Of a stretch of 30,988 nucleotides of DNA, positions 8,214-14,667 are shown piece after piece. This DNA comes from an uncultured Oscillibacter sp. GTDB taxonomy: Bacteria; Bacillota_A; Clostridia; Oscillospirales; Oscillospiraceae. Numbering within the stretch: position 1 is the stretch's first letter; every line of letters starts with the position of its first letter. Position numbers and translations under genes: made by a program. The stretch covers positions 1-30,988 of the forward strand of contig CATOKC010000025.1 in NCBI GenBank assembly GCA_951800675.1, given 5' to 3'. The notes under the pieces were generated by a model. That model did not search any database. It saw only the letters and a program-made list of their open reading frames with translations, and was not told the origin of the DNA.

Positions 8214-9899
8214 TTATGCCCGCTTGGCCCGGTTGACGGCGGACAGGATGGCCCGGAGAGGCGCCAGGTTGATGTTGTGGCTGAGCCCCACGCCCCAGTA
8301 CTGCTTGCCGGTGCGGCGGTCCTGAAGGAGGATATAGGCCACGCCCTGGGAGTCGGAACCGTCGGTGATGGCGTGGGAGGCATAGTCCAGGAAGGTGAAG
8401 CGGTCGATTTTCTCCCCTTGAATGGCGTTGAAGAAGGCGTCGATGGGGCCGTTGCCCTCGCCGGAGACCTCGAACACCGTGTCCGTATGGCGGAGGGTCC
8501 CCTGGAAGGCCACATGGGAGTGGCCCTCGCTGTCCACGGTCTCCCGGAAGGCGTGCTTGATGAGCTGATAGGGCTGCTTCGCCTCGATATACTCCTGGTG
8601 GAACAGCTCGTTGATCCGCTCCGGGGCGACCTCCTTGCCCACCTTGTCCGTCTCCACCTGGACGATGTGGCCGAACTCCGGCTGCATGGACTTGGGCAGG
8701 TCGAAGCCGAAGTCGTGCTCCATGATATAGGCCGCGCCGCCCTTGCCGGACTGGGAGTTGATGCGGATGATGGGCTCGTACTCCCGGCCCACGTCGGCGG
8801 GGTCGATGGGGAGATACGGGATTTCCCAATACTCCGTGCCGGAGGTCTTCATATACTGGACGCCCTTGTTAATGGCGTCCTGATGGCTGCCGGAGAAAGC
8901 CGTAAAGACCAGCTTGCCCACATAGGGCTGGCGGTCGCCCACGGGCATCTTGGTGCACCGCTCGAACATCTCCTTGATTTTGTTGATGTTGGAGAAGTCC
9001 AGCTCCGGGTCCACGCCCTGGGTATACATGTTCATGGCCAGGGTCACCATGTCCACGTTTCCGGTGCGCTCCCCGTTGCCGAAGAGGGTGGCCTCCACCC
9101 GGTCGGCTCCGGCCAGCAGGCCCATCTCCGTGGTGGCCACGCCGCAGCCCCGGTCATTGTGGGGATGGAGGGAGATGACGGCGCGGTCCCGGCCGGGGAG
9201 TTTGCGGATGAAGTATTCCAGCATGTCGGCGAACTGGTTGGGCATGCAGTTCTCCACCGTGGTGGGGAGATTCAAAATGACCTTCTTTTCCGGCGTGGCG
9301 TGGAGGTGCTCCAGCACCGCCTGGCAGATTTCCACGGCGTAGTCCATCTCCGTGCCCATGAAGGACTCGGGGGAATACTCAAAGCGGAGGTTCATGCCCT
9401 CGGCGATCATGGGCTGGGACATCTCATAGATGAGGTCGGCGGCGTTGGTGGCGATTTTGGTAATCTCGTCGCAGTCCATGTGGAATACCACCTTGCGCTG
9501 GAGGGTGGAGGTGGAATTGTAGAAATGGAGAATCACATTCTTCGCGCCCCGGATGGCCTCAAAGGTCTTTTTGATGAGGTGTTCCCGGGCCTGGACCAGC
9601 ACCTGGATGGTCACGTCGCCGGGAATGTGACCGCCCTCGATGAGCTCCCGGCAGATTTCATATTCCGTCTCGCTGGCGGAAGGAAAGCCAATTTCAATCT
9701 CCTTCACGCCGATGTCCACCAGCGTGTGGAAATACTCCAGCTTCTCCGCCAGGTTCATGGGGTCAATCAGCGCCTGGTTTCCGTCCCGCAGGTCCACAGA
9801 GCACCAAACAGGGGCCTTGGCAATCTTCCGGTCCGGCCAGGCGCGGCCCTGAATGGGCTGGGGCTGGAAGGGAATATACTTTTCAAATCCGGGTTTCAT
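8214..9899 (-). CDS. leuA: 2-isopropylmalate synthase
   Basis: The protein has 561 residues, the long class of LeuA. It condenses 2-oxoisovalerate with acetyl-CoA as the first committed step of leucine synthesis. VWCSVDLRDGNQALIDPM carries the metal-binding Asp. LHPHNDRGCGVATTEMGLLAGADRVEATLFGNGERTGN holds the His-x-His pair and the Gly-rich family signature. The C-terminal part (about 430-560) contains EGNGPIDAFFNAI, the leucine-binding allosteric domain. The ATG at 9899 is chosen over upstream starts because AAGGAGGACACCGCT precedes it. Expression is controlled by the T-box leader upstream. Confidence 0.96.
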   Translation of the reverse strand: MKPGFEKYIPFQPQPIQGRAWPDRKIAKAPVWCSVDLRDGNQALIDPMNLAEKLEYFHTLVDIGVKEIEIGFPSASETEYEICRELIEGGHIPGDVTIQVLVQAREHLIKKTFEAIRGAKNVILHFYNSTSTLQRKVVFHMDCDEITKIATNAADLIYEMSQPMIAEGMNLRFEYSPESFMGTEMDYAVEICQAVLEHLHATPEKKVILNLPTTVENCMPNQFADMLEYFIRKLPGRDRAVISLHPHNDRGCGVATTEMGLLAGADRVEATLFGNGERTGNVDMVTLAMNMYTQGVDPELDFSNINKIKEMFERCTKMPVGDRQPYVGKLVFTAFSGSHQDAINKGVQYMKTSGTEYWEIPYLPIDPADVGREYEPIIRINSQSGKGGAAYIMEHDFGFDLPKSMQPEFGHIVQVETDKVGKEVAPERINELFHQEYIEAKQPYQLIKHAFRETVDSEGHSHVAFQGTLRHTDTVFEVSGEGNGPIDAFFNAIQGEKIDRFTFLDYASHAITDGSDSQGVAYILLQDRRTGKQYWGVGLSHNINLAPLRAILSAVNRAKRA

Positions 9900-9944
9900 A
9901 GCGGTGTCCTCCTTGCAGAATATGGTGTCGGATAGGTCAGGGGA

Positions 9945-9980
9945 CAAGAAAACGCCCCTGACTCCTTCGAGTCAGGGGCG
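9945..9980 (-). terminator. T-box terminator hairpin before leuA
   Basis: CGCCCCTGACTC / GAGTCAGGGGCG (9953-9964 with 9969-9980, 4-nt loop), followed by TTTTCTTGT on the minus strand. It is the terminator alternative of the T-box switch. Confidence 0.9.
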
Positions 9981-9982
9981 TG

Positions 9983-10200
9983 TCAATCAACACGCGGTAC
10001 CACCCTGGTTTAGCCGCCGGTTGCCCAACGGCCCTCACAGCCTCAAACAAGGCTTCGGCCAATAACGAGGCCAGCCGTCTCCGCCTAAACCGCAGTCTCA
10101 GCGGAGCCGCTCAAGGGCCAGTGACGTCCTTCCCCTCCGCACCGCCTCGCAGCAACCGACGGCTCTCTGAAGCATACGGAAAAGGACTTTCTCCCTGTCA
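9983..10200 (-). promoter_or_regulatory. T-box leader RNA controlling the leucine operon
   Basis: The minus strand contains the invariant T-box sequence AACCAGGGTGGTACCGCG (about 9994-10011), which senses the uncharged tRNA acceptor end and forms the antiterminator. Upstream, Stem I opens with AGAGAGCCG (10160-10168) and closes with CGGCTC (10104-10109). The specifier should lie just inside that closing strand; CTT at 10113-10115 is a leucine codon in a suitable place, but I could not fix it with certainty. Uncharged tRNA-Leu would favour readthrough into leuACDB. Confidence 0.9.
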
Positions 10201-10230
10201 TCGCATTTTGTTGTTTTGCTGTTGGGGTAT

Positions 10231-10259
10231 AAGATACAGGATTTCCGGCGGTTTGTCAA
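10231..10259 (-). promoter_or_regulatory. Sigma-A promoter of the leucine operon
   Basis: TTGACA (10254-10259), 17-nt spacer, TATCTT (10231-10236) on the minus strand, about 60 nt upstream of T-box Stem I. The prophage insertion point lies about 110 bp further upstream, so this promoter is intact. Confidence 0.75.
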
Positions 10260-10367
10260 CCAAAAATTCGCGCATTATCTTCGTCGTTTTCACCAAAAGC
10301 ATTGGCCCGCACGGAATACGAGCTCTTTTCTGGGGGAAAATTCCCTGGTTTTCCGCCCCCGTTTCCG

Positions 10368-10381
10368 GGCAGATTATAGGA
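10368..10381. repeat. Left prophage junction repeat (candidate attL core)
   Basis: GGCAGATTATAGGA is identical to 19739-19752 and occurs at the two points where host sequence and phage sequence meet. It is not a dif site: no second Xer arm is seen. Confidence 0.65.
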
Positions 10382-10421
10382 GGCGGATGTCAAGAGTTTT
10401 TTTGACACCCTGGGAAAAGGA

Positions 10422-10475
10422 TGTCACACAAGAAATGTGCTCGAGGAGCAGCTGCGGGCTGGAGAATGTGTTACA
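10422..10475. repeat. 54-bp inverted-end element, copy R0 (one mismatch)
   Basis: TGTCACACA (one change from TGTAACACA), 36-bp interior, TGTGTTACA. It is the leftmost copy, at the start of the phage intergenic region. Confidence 0.75.
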
Positions 10476-10506
10476 GACCGCACGGCGGGGACGAAGGGAA
10501 TAAGGT

Positions 10507-10686
10507 GTCCCGGCCTGAGAGGCCGGGACGGTCGCACAATAACAATTGGCCGTCAAGGGCCGCAAAAATTTTTCCAGGTTCCGAAGAGCCTGGAAAATTT
10601 TTTGCTTTCCGCTCCGCTCCAACCCTTGACAGCCAACAGTGATTGTGCCCACGGTGGGCAACCGAAATCGACGAGGCCGATTTCGG
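10507..10686. other. Hairpin-rich phage intergenic region (candidate origin / packaging signal)
   Basis: Four strong inverted repeats stand in a row. First, GTCCCGGCCT/AGGCCGGGAC with loop GAG (10507-10529). Second, a very long composite hairpin 10534-10648 built from nested arms GCACAAT/ATTGTGC, TTGGC/GCCAA, GTCAAGGG/CCCTTGAC and a nearly perfect 17-bp apex (10562-10578 with 10589-10605). Third, TGCCCAC/GTGGGCA (10646-10660). Fourth, CCGAAATCG/CGATTTCGG (10662-10686). There is no coding frame here. Filamentous phages keep their replication origins and packaging signal in just such a multi-hairpin intergenic region. Which hairpin does what cannot be read from the sequence. Confidence 0.65.
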
Positions 10687-10742
10687 CAGGCCGACACGTT
10701 TTTATTTTGGAGCCGGGTGCGTCCCGGAGGAAGGAGCACGAC

Positions 10743-10949
10743 ATGGAGCGAAGAGAATTTACGGTCACCTATGAATTGGATGAGAGAATGGTCAACCGTC
10801 TTAACAGGCTTACAGAACGGTGGAGGGCAATGGGCCGGGAGATTACGCCGGAAGAGCTGTTCAGCTTTGCCATGACAATGGACGGGGACATGGGCATCAA
10901 GAACTATCTGGATGTCGTGGAACGGTTTTTAAAAAGGAAGGGAGTGTAA
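10743..10949 (+). CDS. Small phage protein, possible ribbon-helix-helix type
   Basis: This 68-residue protein starts behind GGAGGAAGGAGCACGAC. The N-terminal EFTVTYELDERMVNRLNRLTERW resembles a short strand followed by amphipathic helices, as in ribbon-helix-helix or partner proteins, but I do not recognise a named family. ITPEELFSFAMTMDG and a basic end (ERFLKRKGV) follow. It lies 3 nt before the next gene and the two are surely co-transcribed, on the opposite strand to the phage structural genes. It follows the hairpin-rich region directly, where a control gene would be expected. Confidence 0.7.
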   Translation: MERREFTVTYELDERMVNRLNRLTERWRAMGREITPEELFSFAMTMDGDMGIKNYLDVVERFLKRKGV

Positions 10950-10952
10950 GGC

Positions 10953-11240
10953 ATGGCGGGGAAACCGAATATTCGGAGCATCCGGTTTTCGGATGAACTG
11001 GCGGAGCTTATTGACCGGCAAATAGGGAATACCTTTACGGAGAAGTTTGAAAACCTCGTTACCCGGTGTGTTTGGGAGTTGCCGCAGAGGGAAGCGGAGC
11101 TGAAAGAAGTTCAGAAGCAGGTACGACAGGAAGAAAAGCGGCTTGCAGACCTGCGGAAGCGAAGAATAGTACTGGACCAAACAATTCAGAGTATTCAAAA
11201 GAGCCTGGATTATCATTTGAGGGAACTTGAAAAACTGTAA
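10953..11240 (+). CDS. Putative ribbon-helix-helix DNA-binding protein with coiled coil
   Basis: The 95-residue protein begins MAGKPNIRSIRFSDELAELI, the strand-then-helix pattern of ribbon-helix-helix repressors. A second helix EKFENLVTRCVWEL follows. From about residue 48 to the end it is a heptad-like charged helix (REAELKEVQKQVRQEEKRLADLRKR...), predicted as a dimerising coiled coil. It starts 3 nt after the previous gene. Its TAA stop lies inside the first arm (CTGTAACACA) of repeat R1. It is the best candidate in the prophage for a protein that binds the paired inverted repeats; that link is inference. Confidence 0.7.
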   Translation: MAGKPNIRSIRFSDELAELIDRQIGNTFTEKFENLVTRCVWELPQREAELKEVQKQVRQEEKRLADLRKRRIVLDQTIQSIQKSLDYHLRELEKL

Positions 11241-11289
11241 CACAATGTTGCTGGAGGCCTCCGGGCGCAGCTTGCGCCAGTGTGTTACA
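11236..11289. repeat. 54-bp inverted-end element, copy R1
   Basis: TGTAACACA, 36-bp interior, TGTGTTACA. The interior contains GGAGGCCTCC and GGCGCA/TGCGCC. The TAA of the coiled-coil gene is within the first arm. Confidence 0.9.
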
Positions 11290-11471
11290 GTGCGGCAATT
11301 GTCGGGGGCTGGGGCCAGGGGGCCCGGTATACAAGGAATGGTAATCAGGGGCCACGGCTGGGGGCTGGAGGGCTGACGAACCCAGGTCCACGTCTGAAAG
11401 CTGGGCCAGGGGGCCCGGGGGAGTTTTTCATGCGACCCGGCCAAGGGCCTCTCGCATCTCCTTGAAGGGGC
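11290..11471. other. Non-coding GC-rich spacer with 16-bp direct repeat
   Basis: I see no credible gene in these 180 bases between repeats R1 and R2. They hold two copies of GGGCCAGGGGGCCCGG (11312-11327 and 11403-11418), 91 bp apart, each preceded by a GCTGG-type block. The repeats may be protein-binding sites or residues of an insertion; nothing more can be said. Confidence 0.5.
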
Positions 11472-11525
11472 TGTAACACAATTCCGTGGGAGGCCTCGAG
11501 CGGCAGCTTGCGGCGGTGTGTTACA
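11472..11525. repeat. 54-bp inverted-end element, copy R2
   Basis: TGTAACACA, 36-bp interior, TGTGTTACA, directly upstream of the transposase region. The interior shares GGAGGCCTC and CAGCTTGCGGCG-type sequence with R1 and R3. Confidence 0.9.
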
Positions 11526-11532
11526 ATGGAGA

Positions 11533-11560
11533 CCGCCCACGGCCTGGAGGTCGTGGGCGG
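11533..11560 (+). other. Hairpin upstream of transposase
   Basis: CCGCCCACG (11533-11541), 10-nt loop, CGTGGGCGG (11552-11560), a perfect 9-bp stem about 50 nt before the transposase start. It has no T run, so it is not an obvious terminator. Confidence 0.5.
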
Positions 11561-11612
11561 CGGTATACTGTTCAAGGTCAAACACTTTAAGCCAGGGAGG
11601 ATTTGGCGGGTT

Positions 11613-12611
11613 ATGACGAAAGGGCAGAAAATTATGAGCTGGGAACAGCGGATACGGCTGGAGGAGAAATTGCGATACAAGGTGCCTATCGCCCAGATCG
11701 CCCGGGAGCTGGGGTTCTCCCGGCAGACTATCTACAACGAAATCAAGCGGGGGCGGTATCTCCACACAATAGACTATTGGGATGAGTGGCGCTACTCGGC
11801 GGAGAAGGGGCAGGACATTTACGAGAAGCACCGCCGGAACAAGGGCCGGGGCCTCAAAATTGGGAAGGACCGGGCCCTTGCCGCTTTCCTGGAGGAGAAG
11901 ATGCTCCGGGAGAAGTGCTCCCCTGCCGTTGCTCTGGAGCTGGCCCGGCGGGAGGGCTTCAAAACCTCCATTTGCGTCCAGACGCTGTATAACTACATTG
12001 ACGGCGGGCTGTTCGTGGAGCTTACCAGTGACGATCTCTTGGAGAAGCCGAAGCGGAAGCCCAAGGCCGAGGAGAAATCCCGGATTGTCCATCCTGATCT
12101 GCCGTCCATCGTAGACAGGCCCGCCAGCATCCGGGAACGTTTGGAATATGGACACTGGGAAATGGACCTTGTTGTGGGGCCCCAGGAAGGAAGCGGAGCC
12201 GTCCTGCTGACACTCACCGAGCGGCGCACCCGGCAAGAACTGATCTTCAAGATGCCGAATAAGCGGGCCGCTTCCGTCCGGGCCGTCTTTGACAAACTGG
12301 AACGGACCACGCCGGATTTTTACCAGCGCTTCAAATCCATCACCACGGACAACGGGCCGGAGTTCCTGGAGCATGACCTGCTGATCAAGTCCGTGCTGGG
12401 CGGGCGGAGGTTCACCGTTTTTTACTGCCACAGCTACGCCGCCTGGGAGAAGGGGACCAACGAAGTACATAACCGGATGATACGGAGATGGTTCCCGAAG
12501 GGGACAGACTTTGCGAAGATCAGCCAGCGGAGAATTAAGGCAGTGGAACGCTGGATGAACAATTACCCCAGAAAGATTTTGGGATGGAAAACGCCGGCAG
12601 AAGCGGCGTGA
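11613..12611 (+). CDS. IS30-family transposase
   Basis: The DDE recombinase has 332 residues. An N-terminal helix-turn-helix is visible at IAQIARELGFSRQTIYNEIKRG. The catalytic core is complete: first Asp in YGHWEMDLVVG, second in SITTDNGPEFLEH, and Glu in CHSYAAWEKGTNEVHNRMIRRWFPKGT, which is the IS30 signature. ATG 11613 has GGGAGG 12 nt upstream; ATG 11634 is an alternative start. It is flanked by elements R2 and R3, and I could not see IS30-type terminal inverted repeats tightly around it. Spiroplasma filamentous phages (SpV1, SVTS2 type) are known to carry an IS30-type transposase as part of the phage genome, so this may be the phage's own integration enzyme instead of a passenger insertion sequence. 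Confidence 0.92.
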   Translation: MTKGQKIMSWEQRIRLEEKLRYKVPIAQIARELGFSRQTIYNEIKRGRYLHTIDYWDEWRYSAEKGQDIYEKHRRNKGRGLKIGKDRALAAFLEEKMLREKCSPAVALELARREGFKTSICVQTLYNYIDGGLFVELTSDDLLEKPKRKPKAEEKSRIVHPDLPSIVDRPASIRERLEYGHWEMDLVVGPQEGSGAVLLTLTERRTRQELIFKMPNKRAASVRAVFDKLERTTPDFYQRFKSITTDNGPEFLEHDLLIKSVLGGRRFTVFYCHSYAAWEKGTNEVHNRMIRRWFPKGTDFAKISQRRIKAVERWMNNYPRKILGWKTPAEAA

Positions 12612-12757
12612 GCCTTGAAAGCCTTGCGGCGCAATGGATGCAGGACCCGTTTAGAGAGCTTAACGCAATTTTCAATGAATCATGCATCGTAAGAAAACGT
12701 GATATCGTCTGGAAACGGGGCCGGAAAGCCTTGCGGCACAAGGGATTCAAGGAGTAA
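12584..12757 (+). CDS. Small basic protein overlapping the transposase 3' end
   Basis: A 57-residue frame begins at ATG 12584, inside the end of the transposase gene in another frame, and stops at 12757. The sequence runs SLESLAAQWMQDPFRELNAIF in the first half, then a basic segment IVRKRDIVWKRGRKALRHKG. No family is recognised. There is no strong ribosome site, so expression would rely on coupling to the transposase. A direct repeat of GAAAGCCTTGCGGC occurs at both ends of the non-overlapping part (about 12618 and 12725), so this could be duplicated non-coding sequence instead. Confidence 0.4.
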   Translation: MENAGRSGVSLESLAAQWMQDPFRELNAIFNESCIVRKRDIVWKRGRKALRHKGFKE

Positions 12758-12767
12758 AGCTGTCAAT

Positions 12768-12821
12768 TGTAACACAAGCGGAGCTTGCGGCGTTAAATGC
12801 CTGGATGCAGGTTGTGTTATA
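12768..12821. repeat. 54-bp inverted-end element, copy R3
   Basis: TGTAACACA, 36-bp interior, TGTGTTATA (one change in the last arm). It lies between the transposase region and the end of the zot-like gene. The interior shares GAGCTTGCGGCG with R1 and R2. Confidence 0.85.
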
Positions 12822-12830
12822 GCACGGGAA

Positions 12831-12869
12831 GGGGGCCCCGCGCGGCTAAAGCCGTGCGGCGGGGCCCCC
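12831..12869 (-). terminator. Strong GC hairpin at the end of the phage structural operon
   Basis: On the minus strand GGGGGCCCCGC...GCACGGC, TTTA, GCCGCGCGGGGCCCCC, located just after the stop of the zot-like gene. The arms are very stable, but no U run follows, so termination is likely but not proven. Confidence 0.6.
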
Positions 12870-12876
12870 TCCAAAA

Positions 12877-13782
12877 TCACTTCTTGTTCTCCTTGCGCTT
12901 CATCCTCCTCCACCGTTTGGAGGGCTTTAAGATACCCTCCATGTTCGGGTCCTGGGTATTCTGCTGCAGCTTCAAAATTTCCTCCTCGCTCATCATATCC
13001 CCGGCCTTCATGGCATGTTTCAGATTGCCCACGCAAGCCAGGGTATCATAGGCATTGTAGTCCCGGTCCCGGACGAACCAGCATTTTTTATTCAGCGGTG
13101 TAAGCAATCTTGGGTTCGTGGCGTTCTCCATCTCCCAGGCATCGTAGGTAGAAAGCCTCTGGAACCGCCAGAGCTTGTCACAGTCAATCACGCAGCTTGT
13201 CACCTGCCGGAGCAGAGCGTCCACATGGCCGAAACGCTGGGCAGTATAGTACAGGCTTATGTAGTAATGGCGGCAGGTCAGGATGGTATTGAGAAACAGC
13301 GGATCAATGTTCGTCTTGAAATTCCGGCTGTTCATTTGGACGCTGAACTCGTCGCCAAGAACCAGCGTCACGGTAAGGGTGTCATGCTCGTCGTCATACT
13401 GCCGGTTCTTTTCGGCGGCTAAGACCACCTGCTCCAGGCTCTGGAAGTCCTCATAAGGGATATCCAGGGAAACGTTGGAAATAACCTTGATGCGCTGGGC
13501 CACCAGCTTCTTACGCCGGGGGCACCAGACGGGCTTGCCGTCATAGGCGTGATACGCCCGGACCACCTTATGGACGGCGGACAGGGTTTTTCCCTTGCCG
13601 AACAGGCCACAAAAGGCGATAAGCTCCCCGGAGGAGCAGCGGTTATACTCCTTGCGCCGGAAGTAAAACCAAACGTCCCTGCCGCTGTTCCAGGCCATGA
13701 GGAGAGGGTGAAACAGGGCGCAGCGGATGGTGGGAAAGATTGCCAGAACCACCAGGAGAATGACCAGGGCTATTAAAATCAT
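12877..13782 (-). CDS. Zot/pI-like filamentous phage assembly ATPase
   Basis: This 301-residue protein powers phage extrusion through the membrane in the known family. The first 30 residues (MILIALVILLVVLAIFPTIRC) form one membrane helix. The ATPase domain follows with Walker A FCGLFGKGKTLSAVHKVV (about 60-77), a Walker B-like VTLVLGDEF with Asp-Glu, and ILTCRHYYISLYYTAQRFGHVDALLRQVTSCVIDC, a pattern common to Zot-domain proteins. Ff pI has the membrane helix after the ATPase domain; here it comes first. The ATG at 13782 is chosen because AAAGGAGGCCCT precedes it; this Shine-Dalgarno directly continues the arm of repeat R4. It is the last gene of the minus-strand phage operon. Confidence 0.88.
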   Translation of the reverse strand: MILIALVILLVVLAIFPTIRCALFHPLLMAWNSGRDVWFYFRRKEYNRCSSGELIAFCGLFGKGKTLSAVHKVVRAYHAYDGKPVWCPRRKKLVAQRIKVISNVSLDIPYEDFQSLEQVVLAAEKNRQYDDEHDTLTVTLVLGDEFSVQMNSRNFKTNIDPLFLNTILTCRHYYISLYYTAQRFGHVDALLRQVTSCVIDCDKLWRFQRLSTYDAWEMENATNPRLLTPLNKKCWFVRDRDYNAYDTLACVGNLKHAMKAGDMMSEEEILKLQQNTQDPNMEGILKPSKRWRRMKRKENKK

Positions 13783-13793
13783 AGGGCCTCCTT

Positions 13794-13847
13794 TGTAACA
13801 CAAAATTGCTCCAGCTGCCGAGTGCGGCCGCGGGGGATTGTGTTACC
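13794..13847. repeat. 54-bp inverted-end element, copy R4
   Basis: TGTAACACA, 36-bp interior, TGTGTTACC. On the minus strand the TAA stop of the 59-residue gene lies in one arm and the other arm runs straight into AAAGGAGG of the zot-like gene, so the element is exactly the junction between the two genes. Confidence 0.88.
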
Positions 13848-14022
13848 ATCTTCTGAAATCCATAAGCAGCTCCACAATGCGCCCTATGACCCGGAACACG
13901 CCGGAGACCAGGGCCACGCCGACAAAGACCGTCAGCAGGTAAGGAATCAGCTCCCCCAGGGTTTGGGGAGTGTAGGAGCTGATTCCCACGATTCCAAAAA
14001 ATTCAGCGATTACCGGAGCCAT
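13843..14022 (-). CDS. Small phage membrane protein (59 aa)
   Basis: The protein has an N-terminal amphipathic part (MAPVIAEFFGIVGISSYTPQTLGELI) and one membrane helix (LIPYLLTVFVGVALVSGVF), ending in a basic segment RVIGRIVELLMDFRRW. The size and layout are those of minor virion or assembly proteins of filamentous phages (pVI, pVII, pIX type), but no specific equivalence can be claimed. It overlaps the proline-rich gene by 13 nt, and AAAGGAGG lies about 8 nt before the ATG at 14022. Its stop codon is part of repeat R4. Confidence 0.75.
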   Translation of the reverse strand: MAPVIAEFFGIVGISSYTPQTLGELIPYLLTVFVGVALVSGVFRVIGRIVELLMDFRRW

Positions 14023-14516
14023 GCAAAGCCTCCTTTCAAGAGCTTGGCGCAGACGGAGAGGAAAACAGACAGTAGGAGGAGCAGGAGTAAGCCCTCCGTA
14101 ACGGTGTAATCATCAAAGGGCGTAGTCAGCATGGGGTGGTCCTCCACGCTCTGGAGGGTTTCCAGGCGTTTTAGAACCGTGTCCATGCCGATGACTTCAA
14201 TGGGGCCTTCCAGGGCCTCCTCGACGGGCGGGGCCTCACCGCTGTCGCCGGGAAGAGGCGTGTCCTCTTCTTCCTGGGGCGGTTCCTCCGTCTCGCCGTC
14301 TCCCTGACTGTCGCTGGTGAGCCGGTCCAGAAGGTCCTCTACAGTGACGACCTCCACCGGGGCGGCCGGGTCCGGAGTGGGTTCTGGGTCCGGAGCAGGT
14401 TCCGGCTCTGGGATGGGTTCGGGGTCCGGCTCGGGAGCGGGAGCCGGTTCCGGGGCTGGATCAGGGTCCGGGATTGTATTCTCGGGTTCGCTTGTGATGA
14501 TTTCTTCGTCAATCAC
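14010..14516 (-). CDS. Proline-rich single-span phage membrane protein
   Basis: The 168-residue protein has residues about 10-55 in a Pro-Glu/Asp/Ala repeat (PDPDPAPEPAPAPEPDPEP and similar), a long acidic region up to about 120, and a C-terminal membrane helix (GLLLLLLLSVFLSVCAKLL) with a short basic tail. The Pro-x-Pro repeat should form a stiff rod, as in TonB-like spacers; it might span the cell wall or act as the tip component pVI. The start is GTG 14516 with GGAGGTG 8 nt upstream, overlapping the preceding gene by 8 nt. No family is recognised. Confidence 0.75.
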   Translation of the reverse strand: MIDEEIITSEPENTIPDPDPAPEPAPAPEPDPEPIPEPEPAPDPEPTPDPAAPVEVVTVEDLLDRLTSDSQGDGETEEPPQEEEDTPLPGDSGEAPPVEEALEGPIEVIGMDTVLKRLETLQSVEDHPMLTTPFDDYTVTEGLLLLLLLSVFLSVCAKLLKGGFAWLR

Positions 14517-14667
14517 CGAAAAACACCTCCGCTAAAATTCTGCCGACGATACCGGCGACGGCGCTGAACGCAAAGACCTGCCAAAGGGAGAACGTGAAGC
14601 CATAGAGGGTAAACTCCAGGGCGAAAATCCGGTATGTCACGGAAAGCAGGGCGGCGAAATCCTCCAT
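14509..14667 (-). CDS. Small phage membrane protein (52 aa)
   Basis: The 52-residue protein (MEDFAALLSVTYRIFALEF... ending ILAEVFFGD) is mostly hydrophobic with aromatic residues and one or two membrane passes (YGFTFSLWQVFAFSAVAGIVG). Its ATG overlaps the TAA of the adsorption gene (TAATG), and its own stop overlaps the GTG of the proline-rich gene, so it lies in a tightly coupled block. It is a likely minor structural or assembly component. No family is recognised. Confidence 0.7.
   Translation of the reverse strand: MEDFAALLSVTYRIFALEFTLYGFTFSLWQVFAFSAVAGIVGRILAEVFFGD

Noticed and set aside
8277..9935. Open frame of 552 codons on the plus strand
   Set aside because: It is the antisense shadow of leuA; the composition is typical of antisense frames in GC-rich genes.
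11280..11465. 61-codon frame between R1 and R2
   Set aside because: No ribosome site, repeat-like Gly/Arg/Pro composition, and it starts inside the repeat arm.
11291..12767. A simple IS30 insertion sequence passenger with terminal inverted repeats
   Set aside because: R2 and R3 flank the transposase, but the same element occurs at five other places without it, so they are not its specific ends. No other terminal repeats were found.
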